Origin: Verrucomicrobiales bacterium
GTDB lineage: Bacteria > Verrucomicrobiota > Verrucomicrobiia > Limisphaerales > CAIMTB01
Reading direction: 5' to 3'
NCBI GenBank assembly: GCA_016795425.1
Contig: JAEUHG010000028.1
Location: forward strand, 39,772-103,771
DNA: 64,000 nt
Under the pieces are notes generated by a model, which worked only from the letters and a program-made list of their open reading frames with translations, made no database searches and was not told where the DNA came from. Below are positions 9,394 to 18,321 of this stretch, one piece after another. Numbering within the stretch: position 1 is the stretch's first letter; every line of letters begins with the position of its first letter. Position numbers and translations under genes: made by a program.

Positions 9394-11436
9394 ATGAAAC
9401 CGCATTTCCTTCGTCTCATCATCGGGATGGCTGTCGGTTCTGTCTTTTCCGTGTTGGCCCAGACCGGGCCCTTTCCGCCGACGGATTGGCCTGCGACCAA
9501 GGACCTCACCAAGAAGGTGCACTATTTTGTCGCGGGTGAGGGGCTTTCGTCTCCCGGCGACAACTGGGTGGCCGAACTTTCGGTGCTCACGGGCGGTGAC
9601 CAGAACACGTCGGACATCACCATCGGCGGATTTGCTGCCAAGAAGGCGACCGATAATTACCTGAATGTGGCCGACAACCTGTTCGAGGAATGGGCGGACA
9701 ACGAGTTCATCGACATTCTGGTGCAGGCCTATGGCGACGGTGCGCTCTTTAATGCGCAGGGCGAGCCGCGCAATTTCACGTTTCTGACGGGAATTCTGCC
9801 GGAACTCGCAGCGCCATCGGGCGGACAGGTGCCCGTCGAAGCCAAGAACCGGAAATGGAATTGGATCCTGTTTCGAATTCCGAACGGCGTCCGCAATTCC
9901 GATGGAAGTCTTCTGGTGGGTTCCATTCCGGCAAACGCCCAAGGGGGCTTCACCAAGGGCGGTGTCAACGGAGGGACAATCCGATTTGAAGGCGTCCCGA
10001 ATCTCATCATCCGGGTCATCGCCTTCGGTGAAGAAGGGGCCTTTGGTTCGCCGGAAGCCATCAACGTATTTGCCCCGCCTGATGCCAGTTGCGATCCCGA
10101 ACCGAACACCAACCTTGCCGGTATCGACATCAGCGGAGGCACCTCGGCTCATATGCAGGTGATCAACGACGGCGATCAGACCGTCACCTTCGAGGATAAT
10201 GTGGGACCGGCCGCCGACCGCCGCCGCGTGGTGCGCCCGAGCGGCACATTCTTGAATTTTGGGGTGACCGACAATTTTCTGGGCAAGTCGTGCAACGACC
10301 CGCGCACGGTGAAAGTCTGCGTGGAGTTCTACGACGACCCGGCATTCGCCGGGGCTGGCGTGCGTTTTGGCCCGGAGGCCTACGCCACCGATGAAACCAC
10401 CGGCATCAGCATTTTTCCCGAGGGTCGACGTCACACCCTCGAAGGTACCGGGCAATGGATCCGGCGGTCGTGGCTGGTGCCGGCGGTCAATCTTCGCGGT
10501 GTGAATGCGGGTTCGCTGACCGCGGGACCGCGCTTCATCTCCGAGGGGGGATCGGTGGCTGTCTCCAATTTCAAGCTCGCCGTGATTCGCGCAGGAACCC
10601 ATCCGTTGGCAGGCCAGGATCCGCTGACCGACTGCTATCAGGATCCCCGCATTTGCACCGAAGCGTATGGCAGCTATGCGGAGCTCGATCTGGCCAAAGA
10701 GGTCAAGAATGGACTCGATGTGGGCAGCAGCGGTGGCGATCAGGAGATGATGGTGGCCGAAGCGGGACCGGCGAATGACCGGCGTCAGGCCGTGCGTGCC
10801 GCGCTTGATGACGGTACCCCGGGCTTTGCCCATCAATACCTGAACTTCGCCATTACCGACGAAGCGCTCGGGCCGAACACGCAGGATCCCGCGCATCTGG
10901 CGATTTGCGCCACTTACTACGATGACCCCGAACTCGCCGGTCGGACCTTCCGTCCCGAGGTCTATTTCACTGAAGTCAATGGCAACGAGGGACTCGGTTT
11001 CACCCCTGGCGACGTCGTTCACACGCTGGAGGGCACGGGCACCTGGCGCGAGGCCTACTGGGAGATTGAGAACATCAAGTTCCGCGGCGTGAACCAGGGA
11101 CCCCAGGCGGCGGCGCGCTTCGTGACAAACGGCAAGATCTTCATCACCCGACTGCGCTACGCGGTGATCCGGCCCTGCGGCCCCAACGCTGGCAAGAACC
11201 TGCTCGAGGACTGCAAACCCAAGGTCACGGACGTCCAAATCGCTGTCAGCCGCCTCGCCGACGGAAAGATTCGCCTGGCTTGGCCGGCCGCCTCGGAAGG
11301 CTTCGTGCTTGAGAGCACGGTGGCCATCGGCGGCACGTGGGAAGCCGTGGCGGATGCCCCGGTGGTCGAAGGCGACAATGTCGTCGTCAATGTGACGCCC
11401 ACCGGTTCGCGCTTCTACCGATTGCAGAAGCCTTGA
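9394..11436 (+). CDS. Exported protein with a duplicated Cys-containing domain, unknown function
   Basis: A 680-residue protein. ATG 9394 is preferred because it begins a clear signal peptide (MKPHFLRLIIGMAVGSVFSV); the longer in-frame extension upstream overlaps the divergent gene. After an N-terminal beta-rich domain (about 25-240) two copies of one domain follow, at about 10132-10605 and 10669-11175. Both contain ADRR/NDRR-x2-VR, C-x(2)-(F/Y)YDDP, HTLEGTG-x-W, RGVN-x-G and ARF. The last 75 residues form the small beta domain ending FYRLQKP seen at the C-termini of other secreted proteins here. I do not recognise the repeated domain. The protein is probably periplasmic or extracellular. Confidence 0.85.
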   Translation: MKPHFLRLIIGMAVGSVFSVLAQTGPFPPTDWPATKDLTKKVHYFVAGEGLSSPGDNWVAELSVLTGGDQNTSDITIGGFAAKKATDNYLNVADNLFEEWADNEFIDILVQAYGDGALFNAQGEPRNFTFLTGILPELAAPSGGQVPVEAKNRKWNWILFRIPNGVRNSDGSLLVGSIPANAQGGFTKGGVNGGTIRFEGVPNLIIRVIAFGEEGAFGSPEAINVFAPPDASCDPEPNTNLAGIDISGGTSAHMQVINDGDQTVTFEDNVGPAADRRRVVRPSGTFLNFGVTDNFLGKSCNDPRTVKVCVEFYDDPAFAGAGVRFGPEAYATDETTGISIFPEGRRHTLEGTGQWIRRSWLVPAVNLRGVNAGSLTAGPRFISEGGSVAVSNFKLAVIRAGTHPLAGQDPLTDCYQDPRICTEAYGSYAELDLAKEVKNGLDVGSSGGDQEMMVAEAGPANDRRQAVRAALDDGTPGFAHQYLNFAITDEALGPNTQDPAHLAICATYYDDPELAGRTFRPEVYFTEVNGNEGLGFTPGDVVHTLEGTGTWREAYWEIENIKFRGVNQGPQAAARFVTNGKIFITRLRYAVIRPCGPNAGKNLLEDCKPKVTDVQIAVSRLADGKIRLAWPAASEGFVLESTVAIGGTWEAVADAPVVEGDNVVVNVTPTGSRFYRLQKP

Positions 11437-11448
11437 TCGAAAGTCGTC

Positions 11449-11475
11449 GCCGGCGCCGCCCGCCGGGGCGCCGGC
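11449..11475. terminator. GC-rich hairpin after the 9394-11436 gene
   Basis: A perfect 9-bp stem (GCCGGCGCC at 11449-11457 pairing with 11467-11475) with a 9-base loop lies 12 bases after the stop codon, in the gap between two convergent genes. Only a short TT follows, so intrinsic termination may be weak. Confidence 0.45.
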
Positions 11476-11567
11476 TTGGTGCTTCGCCTGCTGGCAAACC
11501 CACGGTGTGCCGGCAGATCAGCACAGGGTAGCACCCTTTCGGAGCCCTTTCGGTTTTGGGGACCGTT

Positions 11568-12221
11568 TCACGCCTCCGGCGTGAATCCCAAAATGATGTC
11601 GAAGCGGGCGGCCAGTTCGCCGGTCCCGGATCGCTGGGCAGGTTGGAACGGCACCGTCATGGAATCCCGCTGGCGGGCATCCGTGACGCTCTTCCAAATG
11701 GCGTCTCCCGCGTTGCCCGGTTCGCCACGCACGTAGCATTGAGTCGTGAAACGTTCCCGACCCTTGGATTTCACCGCGAAGTGGATATGCGGTGTCCGAC
11801 CCGGGTAGGGCACGGGTTTGATGGTGCGAAACAGATACTCCCCGGAGGAATCGGTCACGAATCGGCCAAAGCCCTGGAAATGGGTGTCGCGTCGCTCCCG
11901 GTTGCCACTCTGGGTATGCAGGTAGGCGCCGTTTCGATCGCATTGCCAGATCTCGACGGTGGCGCCGCGCACCGGCTTGCCCTTGGTATCCAGAATGCGG
12001 CCGCTCAACCAGGTAACCTCCCCCAGCGCCGACCCCGGGGAGTCGTTGATGAACAGGAGGTCATTGTCGGTGTCGAGCGGCAGGTGGTCCGGATAGAAGG
12101 GGCCTTCGGTCTGCATCGGGGTGAGCAGACGGCGGGCGGCTTGGGTCCTCGACGCGCCCAAGACCAGCGAGCCGAAAACCATTCGAGCCAGGAACCGGCG
12201 ACGATGAGTGAGGGGTATCAT
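11568..12221 (-). CDS. Intradiol ring-cleavage dioxygenase, exported
   Basis: A 217-residue protein of the protocatechuate 3,4-dioxygenase/catechol 1,2-dioxygenase superfamily, which cleaves catecholic rings between the hydroxyls using non-haem Fe(III). Family landmarks are TPMQTEGPFYP near residue 34, VEIWQCDRNGAY and PYPGRTPHIHF. The four expected iron ligands are visible: Tyr100, Tyr139, His145 and His147. The N-terminus has an RRRFLARMVFGSLVLGAS sequence like a TAT signal, so it probably acts outside the cytoplasm. No other aromatic-degradation genes are nearby, so a stand-alone role in processing plant or humic phenolics is an inference. It is divergent from the HAD gene at 12313. Confidence 0.88.
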   Translation of the reverse strand: MIPLTHRRRFLARMVFGSLVLGASRTQAARRLLTPMQTEGPFYPDHLPLDTDNDLLFINDSPGSALGEVTWLSGRILDTKGKPVRGATVEIWQCDRNGAYLHTQSGNRERRDTHFQGFGRFVTDSSGEYLFRTIKPVPYPGRTPHIHFAVKSKGRERFTTQCYVRGEPGNAGDAIWKSVTDARQRDSMTVPFQPAQRSGTGELAARFDIILGFTPEA

Positions 12222-12312
12222 GGCGGGTGATGGCGTTCATGAAACGGCCAAATGCCAGGCCGCCGCAAGGGTCAATGTTGGAAGTGTGAGCCCCGTGCCC
12301 TAGGCTGGCGCG

Positions 12313-12975
12313 GTGAAGGATTTCCAAGCCGGAACCCGCGCCGTGATTTTCGATCTCGACGGCGTGATCGCCGACAGCGAGCCGCTGCATCAACTGGGGT
12401 TCCGCCAGTTGTTCGAGGAACTCGGGCTTGACCCCGGTCCGACCGACGATTGGCACCGATTCGTTGGAACCTCCGATCGTTCGGTGCTGATTCGACTCCT
12501 GGACGGTCGCGAGGTGGGACGGTCATTGGATGAATTGCTGGATCGAAAGGCGGCGCTCTTTCTGGATTTGTTGAAGGAACGGGAGCCTCTGTTCCCGGAA
12601 ATCCCCGATTTGGTTCCAGCGTTGGCGGCGAGGTATCCCTTGGCGGTGGCGTCGGGATCGCTGCGCACCGCGATCGCCGGTGTGCTCGAGTTGCGTGGTC
12701 TGCGCCGCCATTTTCAGTTCACGGTTTCGGTGCAGGACGTGGCGCACGGCAAACCGGCGCCCGACTTATTCCTGCGCGCCGCGGAATTGCTGGGAGTTGC
12801 GCCCCAGGCCTGCGTCGTCCTGGAGGATTCGGTGGCGGGGGTGACGGCGGCGCGGGCGGCGGGTATGCGGGTCATTGGCATCACCAACACGACGTCGCGG
12901 GAATTGTTGGAGGCCGCACGTGCCGATGCCGTGGTGACGCACTACCACCACGTCCGAAGTCTGTTGTTAGCATGA
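12313..12975 (+). CDS. HAD-family phosphatase, beta-phosphoglucomutase-like
   Basis: A 220-residue cytoplasmic HAD hydrolase starting at GTG 12313. All four HAD motifs are present: VIFDLDGVIADS (nucleophile Asp and acid/base Asp), VASGS (motif II), HGKPAPD (motif III Lys) and VLEDSVAGVTAARAAGM (motif IV). A helical cap is inserted between motifs I and II. This places it in the subfamily of beta-phosphoglucomutase, phosphoglycolate phosphatase and small sugar-phosphate phosphatases. The exact substrate cannot be told from the sequence. Confidence 0.9.
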   Translation: MKDFQAGTRAVIFDLDGVIADSEPLHQLGFRQLFEELGLDPGPTDDWHRFVGTSDRSVLIRLLDGREVGRSLDELLDRKAALFLDLLKEREPLFPEIPDLVPALAARYPLAVASGSLRTAIAGVLELRGLRRHFQFTVSVQDVAHGKPAPDLFLRAAELLGVAPQACVVLEDSVAGVTAARAAGMRVIGITNTTSRELLEAARADAVVTHYHHVRSLLLA

Positions 12976-12996
12976 GGGGCTACGCATGAACCGGTT

Positions 12997-13074
12997 TTCA
13001 CCACAGAGGTACGGAGGCACCGAGATGAATGGCCTTTATTCTTCAACTCCGTGCCTCGGTGCCTCTGTGTTGAA
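12997..13074. repeat. Long imperfect inverted repeat of CACAGAGG..GGAGGCAC type
   Basis: Two 33-base arms (12997-13029 and 13042-13074) are reverse complements with 5 mismatches and a 12-base loop. The arms contain ACAGAGG and GGAGGCAC words. It starts 21 bases after the HAD stop codon. It could act as a bidirectional terminator or be a mobile palindromic intergenic repeat. Confidence 0.75.
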
Positions 13075-13172
13075 ATCTCCCGCAGTTCAGGGTCCCAATG
13101 CGCGAACTCCGCTCCGTGGTTCTCTCCCGAAGCGCGCTGGCTTTAGGTCCTAGTTGGAGGCTTGCTCCCACC

Positions 13173-13778
13173 ATGCGCACCAAGGGCGCTTTCATCCTGC
13201 GGGAGAACACCGGGACCTCCGGGCTCGAACAGACCCTGCGAACGGCGGTCGAGACCCTCGCACATTTGGGCATCCCGCATCTGGTGGTCGGCGGCATGGC
13301 GGTGCAGGAACACGGTCACTTTCGGGCCACGCTGGATGTCGATCTGGTGGTTCCGGATGTGCCTCACGCGGTGGACTTCGTGACTGCCGATTTGACGGGT
13401 CCGTTTCGCCGGTATCGCAACCTGGGTGACACCGTCGTGGACACCCGCAACAACGCGGTGATCCATTTCCTGCCCGCCGGCTATGTCTTGCGGGCGGGTT
13501 GCCAGGTGCCGTTTCCTCAACCGGGCGAACCCTCGGACGAACCTTGCTTTGTCACGCTGGAACAGTTGATTGCCTTGAAGCTCGACAGTTGGCGGGTATC
13601 GCCTTTTCAGCGCCTCAAAGACAAAGCGGACGTTGTCGAGTTGATCAAAGAACGCCGACTCCCACGCTCTTTGGCTGTAGTGGAGCCTGTGCGGGCATTG
13701 TACCAGGAAACCTGGGATGGCCTCGACAGGGAGAAGCGAGAAGGTTGCCCCGACGATCCGCCGCGCGCGGAGATTTAA
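13173..13778 (+). CDS. Minimal nucleotidyltransferase-fold protein (AbiEii/MNT-like)
   Basis: A 201-residue protein when started at ATG 13173, which has GGAGG at 13156-13160 upstream; an in-frame ATG at 13098 would add 25 unconserved residues. The nucleotidyltransferase signature reads VVGGMAVQEHG then FRATLDVDLVVP, that is GG-x-A and a D-x-D pair, followed by LEQLIALKLDSW. This pattern is typical of AbiEii/MenT-like and DUF6036-type stand-alone NTases. No antitoxin-like partner is adjacent, so a toxin-antitoxin role is not supported here. Confidence 0.75.
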   Translation: MRTKGAFILRENTGTSGLEQTLRTAVETLAHLGIPHLVVGGMAVQEHGHFRATLDVDLVVPDVPHAVDFVTADLTGPFRRYRNLGDTVVDTRNNAVIHFLPAGYVLRAGCQVPFPQPGEPSDEPCFVTLEQLIALKLDSWRVSPFQRLKDKADVVELIKERRLPRSLAVVEPVRALYQETWDGLDREKREGCPDDPPRAEI

Positions 13779-13835
13779 GAGTTGGCCTGCGGGCCTTTCT
13801 TGCGCTGGCTCCAACAGCGCGGCTTCCTGCGGTCG

Positions 13836-16199
13836 CTAAGGTTGTGACGGATCTGCATTGGTGGGGGCGGCGTTGGTCGGAGACGGAACGGCCGCCGCTG
13901 GCGCGGGAGTCAAACCGTAGCGTCGCATCAGTTCAGGGCTCATCGATGGCGCCGACGGTTGGGACGGATTCGCTGGCTCTGTCGACGGCGGTGTTGTCCC
14001 CAGGTGCCAGGTTACGAGCCCATAACGCGCCGCCAAAGCCGGGTCGAGCAGGATTTGCTGGGCACTGCCGGGAGGTGGCGTCGATGGGGTCGGTCGAGGT
14101 GGGAGTTCGGAGTCGGGGATGGGGGGCAGGTTGGCTTCCAGGCGCAGGGCTTCTCGGACCTCATGGGGAATTCGGGCCTGGCGCACGATGGTTTCGCGGT
14201 CTTCCACCGTGAGAGGCAGCGAGAAATTGCGATAGACCCATTGATGGACCTGGGGTTGGTCGGTGGTGGCCAAGGCGTTCGACGACGCGACGGGTGTCCA
14301 AACCAGCAGGTTGACTCCTCGGACTCCGAGCGGGATCAAACCGATCGTCGGCGTTCGCCACAGACGTTCCTCAGCACGTGATAGAAGGTCGCGATAGCGT
14401 GCGGTATCCCACGCCATGACCATGCGATGCTCATAGTTCGAGCGGGCCCGGTCCGTGGCCTGAAGGGCGAGGGCGCCGACGACACACGCGAAGAAGAACA
14501 ACAAGGAGGCGACGATTTGGAGACGCAGACGTCGCACCGCTTGCATAGGAGCGATGAAGTTCCTCCAGGAAAAGAACCAGGGCAGAACCAACGGGAGAAA
14601 CACCAGGATGAGGCCCAGGATCGCAGTCCAGGGGCTCCCGACGGTGAGGCGATGGCGCAACGCCTCGATGCTGTCGGCTCCCAAGGCATTGGCCTGTGTG
14701 ATCCAATGTTCGGGGTCTTGGCCTCCGAACATGAGGTGAGTGGTGTCCGCGATGCGCGGGCCGATGGTCCATTGGAAGGTCAAGAGGACCTGGGTGACTG
14801 CGGAGAGCACGATGGAAAGAATGAGGGCCCGCAAGGTGCTGGTGGATCCCGAGGAGGCGAGGAAGGACATCGTGAATGCCCAGGCGCAAGCGGTCAGAAC
14901 CAAGGGAAGGGGCGGGCGATCGACAAAGGGGCCACTTGGCAGAGCCACCGCGATGGTCCAGGCGGCAGGAACCGCCAGGAGGAGGCAGACAACGACCTTA
15001 AGCCACCACTGCAAACCGCGGCTCGCCGGCAACAGCAGTTGGCCATCGAGAGTCCCGAGCCGGCGTTCCTCAGCGAGCGAAGTGGCTCCCGCGAAGATCA
15101 GGGTCGCCGCACCAAAGAGGATCACCAGTCCATTGAGGTATTCCCGCAGGTAGGAAATGCTCATTTGGTTCGCCAGATTCGCGACGAGCAGCGCGGACAC
15201 CAACGATAGGCCAAGCGTGGCCCAGGTGACGGTTTGCAGTCGGATCTCTTTCAACAGCAATTTCCAAACCGGCCCCCGAGGAAAGGCGGGTGCGAGCCAG
15301 CTGCAGCGGATCCCCTGGGCGAAGATCCCCTCGCGCTCCAGGGATGCGCCGTCACGAGCTTCGAGACGGATCCATCGGCGAAGGGTTCCCCAAAGGCCGA
15401 GCGCGGCGCCGACCGGGGGAAGCACGGTCGCCAGGACAGAACTCACCCCGGAGACCCACGTTCTCAGGTTCGGGTAGTGCTCTGGGTCGGCATCGCTGAG
15501 GGAGTATCCTTGAGCCGCCAACCAGCCCCAGACCACGGCGATCACCAGCGGAACCACGCCGGCGAACACCATGCCGGGCAACACCCCACGCGTGACGAGG
15601 GTCCACCACGGGGTTGTGCCCGCAACCGCAAATCCGATGGCCAAACCGATCAACACGTCGATCGAGGGTTCAAAGGACCCCAGGGTCGACTGCCATGCCA
15701 CCAGGAAGAGGACAGTGTGCGTCCCCACCGCCAGGCCAAGCATCTGAAGCTTCTCCGTCGCGATTCGACGTCGATCGACGGGTTGGGTGAGCAGTGCCGC
15801 CAGGGTTCGGTGCTGGAACTCGATACCGAAGGGGATCGCCGCCAGGAGGGCGCACGTCGCCGTGTAAACGATCATGGCCACCGTGGGGCTGATGGAATCC
15901 ACCACCAGCGGAACCTGCGCCACGAAGAGGCTCGCCAGCCAAGGGCCGAGCAATTGCTCGGCCTCCTTGCGCCGGTGGCGCCCCAGGGACTCGAGGAACG
16001 AGGGCAACCCCAGGGCGATCACCGACCCGGCGAGGGTGAGCACGATCAACCAGCCCATTTTCCAAGCAAGAAAGTCATACCAGGACGATTCCGAAAGGAC
16101 GCGGTTGAGGCTGACAAGGAGAGGCAGGACGGGGAGCAGCAGCGCCACGTAGCTCACTGGGATACGAAAGACTCGGGGTGAGGCCAGGCTAAGGGTCAT
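13836..16199 (-). CDS. ABC-2-type transporter permease with two fused ABC-2 modules (paralogue 1)
   Basis: A 787-residue multi-pass membrane protein; ATG 16199 leaves a 31-bp gap after the previous gene. The first module has the ABC-2 motif IPFGIEFQHRTLAALLTQP followed by a K at the membrane interface. The second repeats it as AEERRLGTLDGQLLLPAS then QWWLK. Each module is flanked by about six hydrophobic helices, so one chain may equal a permease dimer. The C-terminal soluble tail has DRETIVRQARIPHEVREALR and two RYGL motifs (MRRYGLTPAP). It is the last gene of the GntR-ATPase-permease cassette. The exported substrate is unknown. Confidence 0.85.
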   Translation of the reverse strand: MTLSLASPRVFRIPVSYVALLLPVLPLLVSLNRVLSESSWYDFLAWKMGWLIVLTLAGSVIALGLPSFLESLGRHRRKEAEQLLGPWLASLFVAQVPLVVDSISPTVAMIVYTATCALLAAIPFGIEFQHRTLAALLTQPVDRRRIATEKLQMLGLAVGTHTVLFLVAWQSTLGSFEPSIDVLIGLAIGFAVAGTTPWWTLVTRGVLPGMVFAGVVPLVIAVVWGWLAAQGYSLSDADPEHYPNLRTWVSGVSSVLATVLPPVGAALGLWGTLRRWIRLEARDGASLEREGIFAQGIRCSWLAPAFPRGPVWKLLLKEIRLQTVTWATLGLSLVSALLVANLANQMSISYLREYLNGLVILFGAATLIFAGATSLAEERRLGTLDGQLLLPASRGLQWWLKVVVCLLLAVPAAWTIAVALPSGPFVDRPPLPLVLTACAWAFTMSFLASSGSTSTLRALILSIVLSAVTQVLLTFQWTIGPRIADTTHLMFGGQDPEHWITQANALGADSIEALRHRLTVGSPWTAILGLILVFLPLVLPWFFSWRNFIAPMQAVRRLRLQIVASLLFFFACVVGALALQATDRARSNYEHRMVMAWDTARYRDLLSRAEERLWRTPTIGLIPLGVRGVNLLVWTPVASSNALATTDQPQVHQWVYRNFSLPLTVEDRETIVRQARIPHEVREALRLEANLPPIPDSELPPRPTPSTPPPGSAQQILLDPALAARYGLVTWHLGTTPPSTEPANPSQPSAPSMSPELMRRYGLTPAPAAAVPSPTNAAPTNADPSQP

Positions 16200-16230
16200 G
16201 GTGGGGAGGGGGTGATGCTGTGGATGACGT

Positions 16231-18300
16231 TCAAGGCGCGGGTTCGCTGGCAACCTCGCGTCGCAGCGCCTCACGCAGGGCTTCATCAATGCGGGTCCCC
16301 TCGATTACCAGACGCCGGTCGGCGTCGGAAAGGGGCAGCGGGAACCAGGCCCAACGGCCGGTGGCGGTCTTTCGGACACGGCGTTGCCCCACGTCGGCCG
16401 ATGGAATCAGCTCGAGTTCCACGGCCCGACTCCAAACCCATTGGCGGTTCTGGCGGTACCGTTGTTGCAGTTCGATGTCCGTGGGTCCGAGTCGCTTGGA
16501 CCACTGGGCGTGATGCCATGAGGCCACCAGCAGTTCGGCCTCGGATTTGCGGTGGAAAACCCAGATGGCGTTGGCGCAACTGAGTGCCGTGCTGACGATT
16601 AGGCTCACGGCCATCACCAGATTCTGACGACGCCACTGATGCTCCGCCTGCGCGGGACGGTCAAAATTGCGTCGCGCCAGGATCAGCGCGACTCCCAATG
16701 GGAGCACGGCAAGAGCCGCGCCGATGGCGAACACCCTTGGATTGAAGGCCTCGAGCTTCCCGGCGCGTTGCACCATCGCCTCGATCGCGGGTAGCCCAAG
16801 GGCTTGTGCCTTTCGTAGCCAAACCTCCTGGGCGGCCAAAGTGGGAATCTCGAACAAGTGATCCGAGATGCGCATGGTCTCGTTTCGGGTGTATTGACTG
16901 GCGAGCTGCAGGACGATGGCCGCACCCGCCGTCCAAGCGATGGCCCAGAGGAGCGCCTTGAGCGGATGGGCCCGTGCCGAAGACGACCAACACGCAAAGG
17001 GAAAGGAGGCCAATAGGCACCAGATGGTCAGGGCCAGGGCAGCGTCGCCGGAACCGCGTGGCAGTTGTGCGCGAAGTGCGATCGCGCCGATGCCGATCGC
17101 CAGTCCTGCGAGTCCGGCGGCGACAGTGAATTTGATCCACCATTGAACGGTGAGGGACGCGGGGATGAGGAGTTGGGAATCGCGGGTGCCCAGTCGCTGT
17201 TCCTCGGCAATCATTGTGACACCGGAAAGCAGGGCGATGGTTCCGCAGAGGAGGATCAGACCGTAGGTCAGTGTCTCCTGTTGCAGGTTTGCGCGATGAT
17301 TCCAGACCTCTGCTGCCGCCAACGGAATCAGCAATGCGACGGCGATCAAGGTGACCGACTGGAGGCGAAGTTCCTTGACCCAGAGTTGCGCCAGGCTGCC
17401 GCGCCGGCGTTGGTGCGTCTGGACGCCTCGTCGCGGTCCGCGCAGGAAAAGTCCCGCGCCCAGCTCGAATTGCCCGTCCGCTGCCTCGAGGCAGTTCCAT
17501 TTGCGGTAGCTACCAATGAGTGCGGCTGCGGCGTAGAGCGGAAACAGTCCCCAAATGACACCGGTACTCACCCACTGGATCAATCGCTCGGCTTCTGGAG
17601 TCGACTCAGGCCAGCTCACCCAATGCGCGACGGCGATCACCGGAATCAACGCCAGGGCTGGAAGAGTCATCGAGAAGACGAGGCCAGGCAGCATTCCGCG
17701 CGCAAGGAGTGTCAGCCACGGCGTGGCCGCCCATGCCACCAAGACACCCAGCGCCAAAACGCGAATCAGTGGCCAGTCCAGGTCGTAACCACAAGCCAGC
17801 CAGGAAAGGAGCAACAGAATGCCGCCGGTGCTCAGAGCAACGCCGGGGACCATCATCTTGATCCACCAAATTCGCGAGCGCAGGGTCGGTTGGCTCAGAA
17901 GGTGGCCAACTGTGCGGTGCTGAAATTCCACGCCGAATGGGATGGCGGAAAGGAGAAGCGCGCTCGCCATCAGAACCACCGCCCCAAACGCGTCCCCGTC
18001 TTTCGGATCCAGCACCGAGCATTGTCCGGCCAGCATCAGGATCATCCAGGGCCAGCGAAGTTGCTCGATCTCTTTGCGAATCAAAGCGGGCTGCCTCGCG
18101 ATCCAACCGGGTAATCGAAAGGCGAGGACTCCGGCCGCGAGGCATAACCAAACCAGGCTCAAGGCCTGAATTGGACCCGATGCCCTTTCGATGCCCGCGA
18201 CGTCCAGCCATGTCGCAGTCCAGGGAAGGACCGGCAGGAGCAACAGGAGATGCCAGGCCTTGGTTCGGCCCAACCTGGGAATGGGAAGCGCGAAGGTCAT
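16231..18300 (-). CDS. ABC-2-type transporter permease with two fused ABC-2 modules (paralogue 2)
   Basis: A 689-residue membrane protein homologous along its length to the genes on both sides. Module 1 has IPFGVEFQHRTVGHLLSQP; module 2 has IAEEQRLGTRDSQLLIPAS then QWWIK. The tail has DRRLVIEGTRIDEALREALR but lacks the RYGL extension of its paralogues. ATG 18300 is 21 bp after the upstream permease stop, consistent with one transcript. It probably arose by tandem duplication and may form a heteromeric channel with its paralogues driven by the ATPase at 20583-21476. Confidence 0.85.
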   Translation of the reverse strand: MTFALPIPRLGRTKAWHLLLLLPVLPWTATWLDVAGIERASGPIQALSLVWLCLAAGVLAFRLPGWIARQPALIRKEIEQLRWPWMILMLAGQCSVLDPKDGDAFGAVVLMASALLLSAIPFGVEFQHRTVGHLLSQPTLRSRIWWIKMMVPGVALSTGGILLLLSWLACGYDLDWPLIRVLALGVLVAWAATPWLTLLARGMLPGLVFSMTLPALALIPVIAVAHWVSWPESTPEAERLIQWVSTGVIWGLFPLYAAAALIGSYRKWNCLEAADGQFELGAGLFLRGPRRGVQTHQRRRGSLAQLWVKELRLQSVTLIAVALLIPLAAAEVWNHRANLQQETLTYGLILLCGTIALLSGVTMIAEEQRLGTRDSQLLIPASLTVQWWIKFTVAAGLAGLAIGIGAIALRAQLPRGSGDAALALTIWCLLASFPFACWSSSARAHPLKALLWAIAWTAGAAIVLQLASQYTRNETMRISDHLFEIPTLAAQEVWLRKAQALGLPAIEAMVQRAGKLEAFNPRVFAIGAALAVLPLGVALILARRNFDRPAQAEHQWRRQNLVMAVSLIVSTALSCANAIWVFHRKSEAELLVASWHHAQWSKRLGPTDIELQQRYRQNRQWVWSRAVELELIPSADVGQRRVRKTATGRWAWFPLPLSDADRRLVIEGTRIDEALREALRREVASEPAP

Positions 18301-18321
18301 CGGATGGGTCGGAAAAGGGGC

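Noticed and set aside
9280..11238. Long minus-strand open frame (652 codons) opposite the secreted protein gene
   Set aside because: It lies wholly antisense to a gene with a signal peptide and duplicated domain; its composition is Arg/His/Gly-rich and matches no family. It is a high-GC codon-bias shadow.
13173..13778. Toxin-antitoxin locus built on the nucleotidyltransferase-like gene
   Set aside because: No AbiEi-like or HEPN partner gene lies next to it; neighbours are a HAD phosphatase and a permease.
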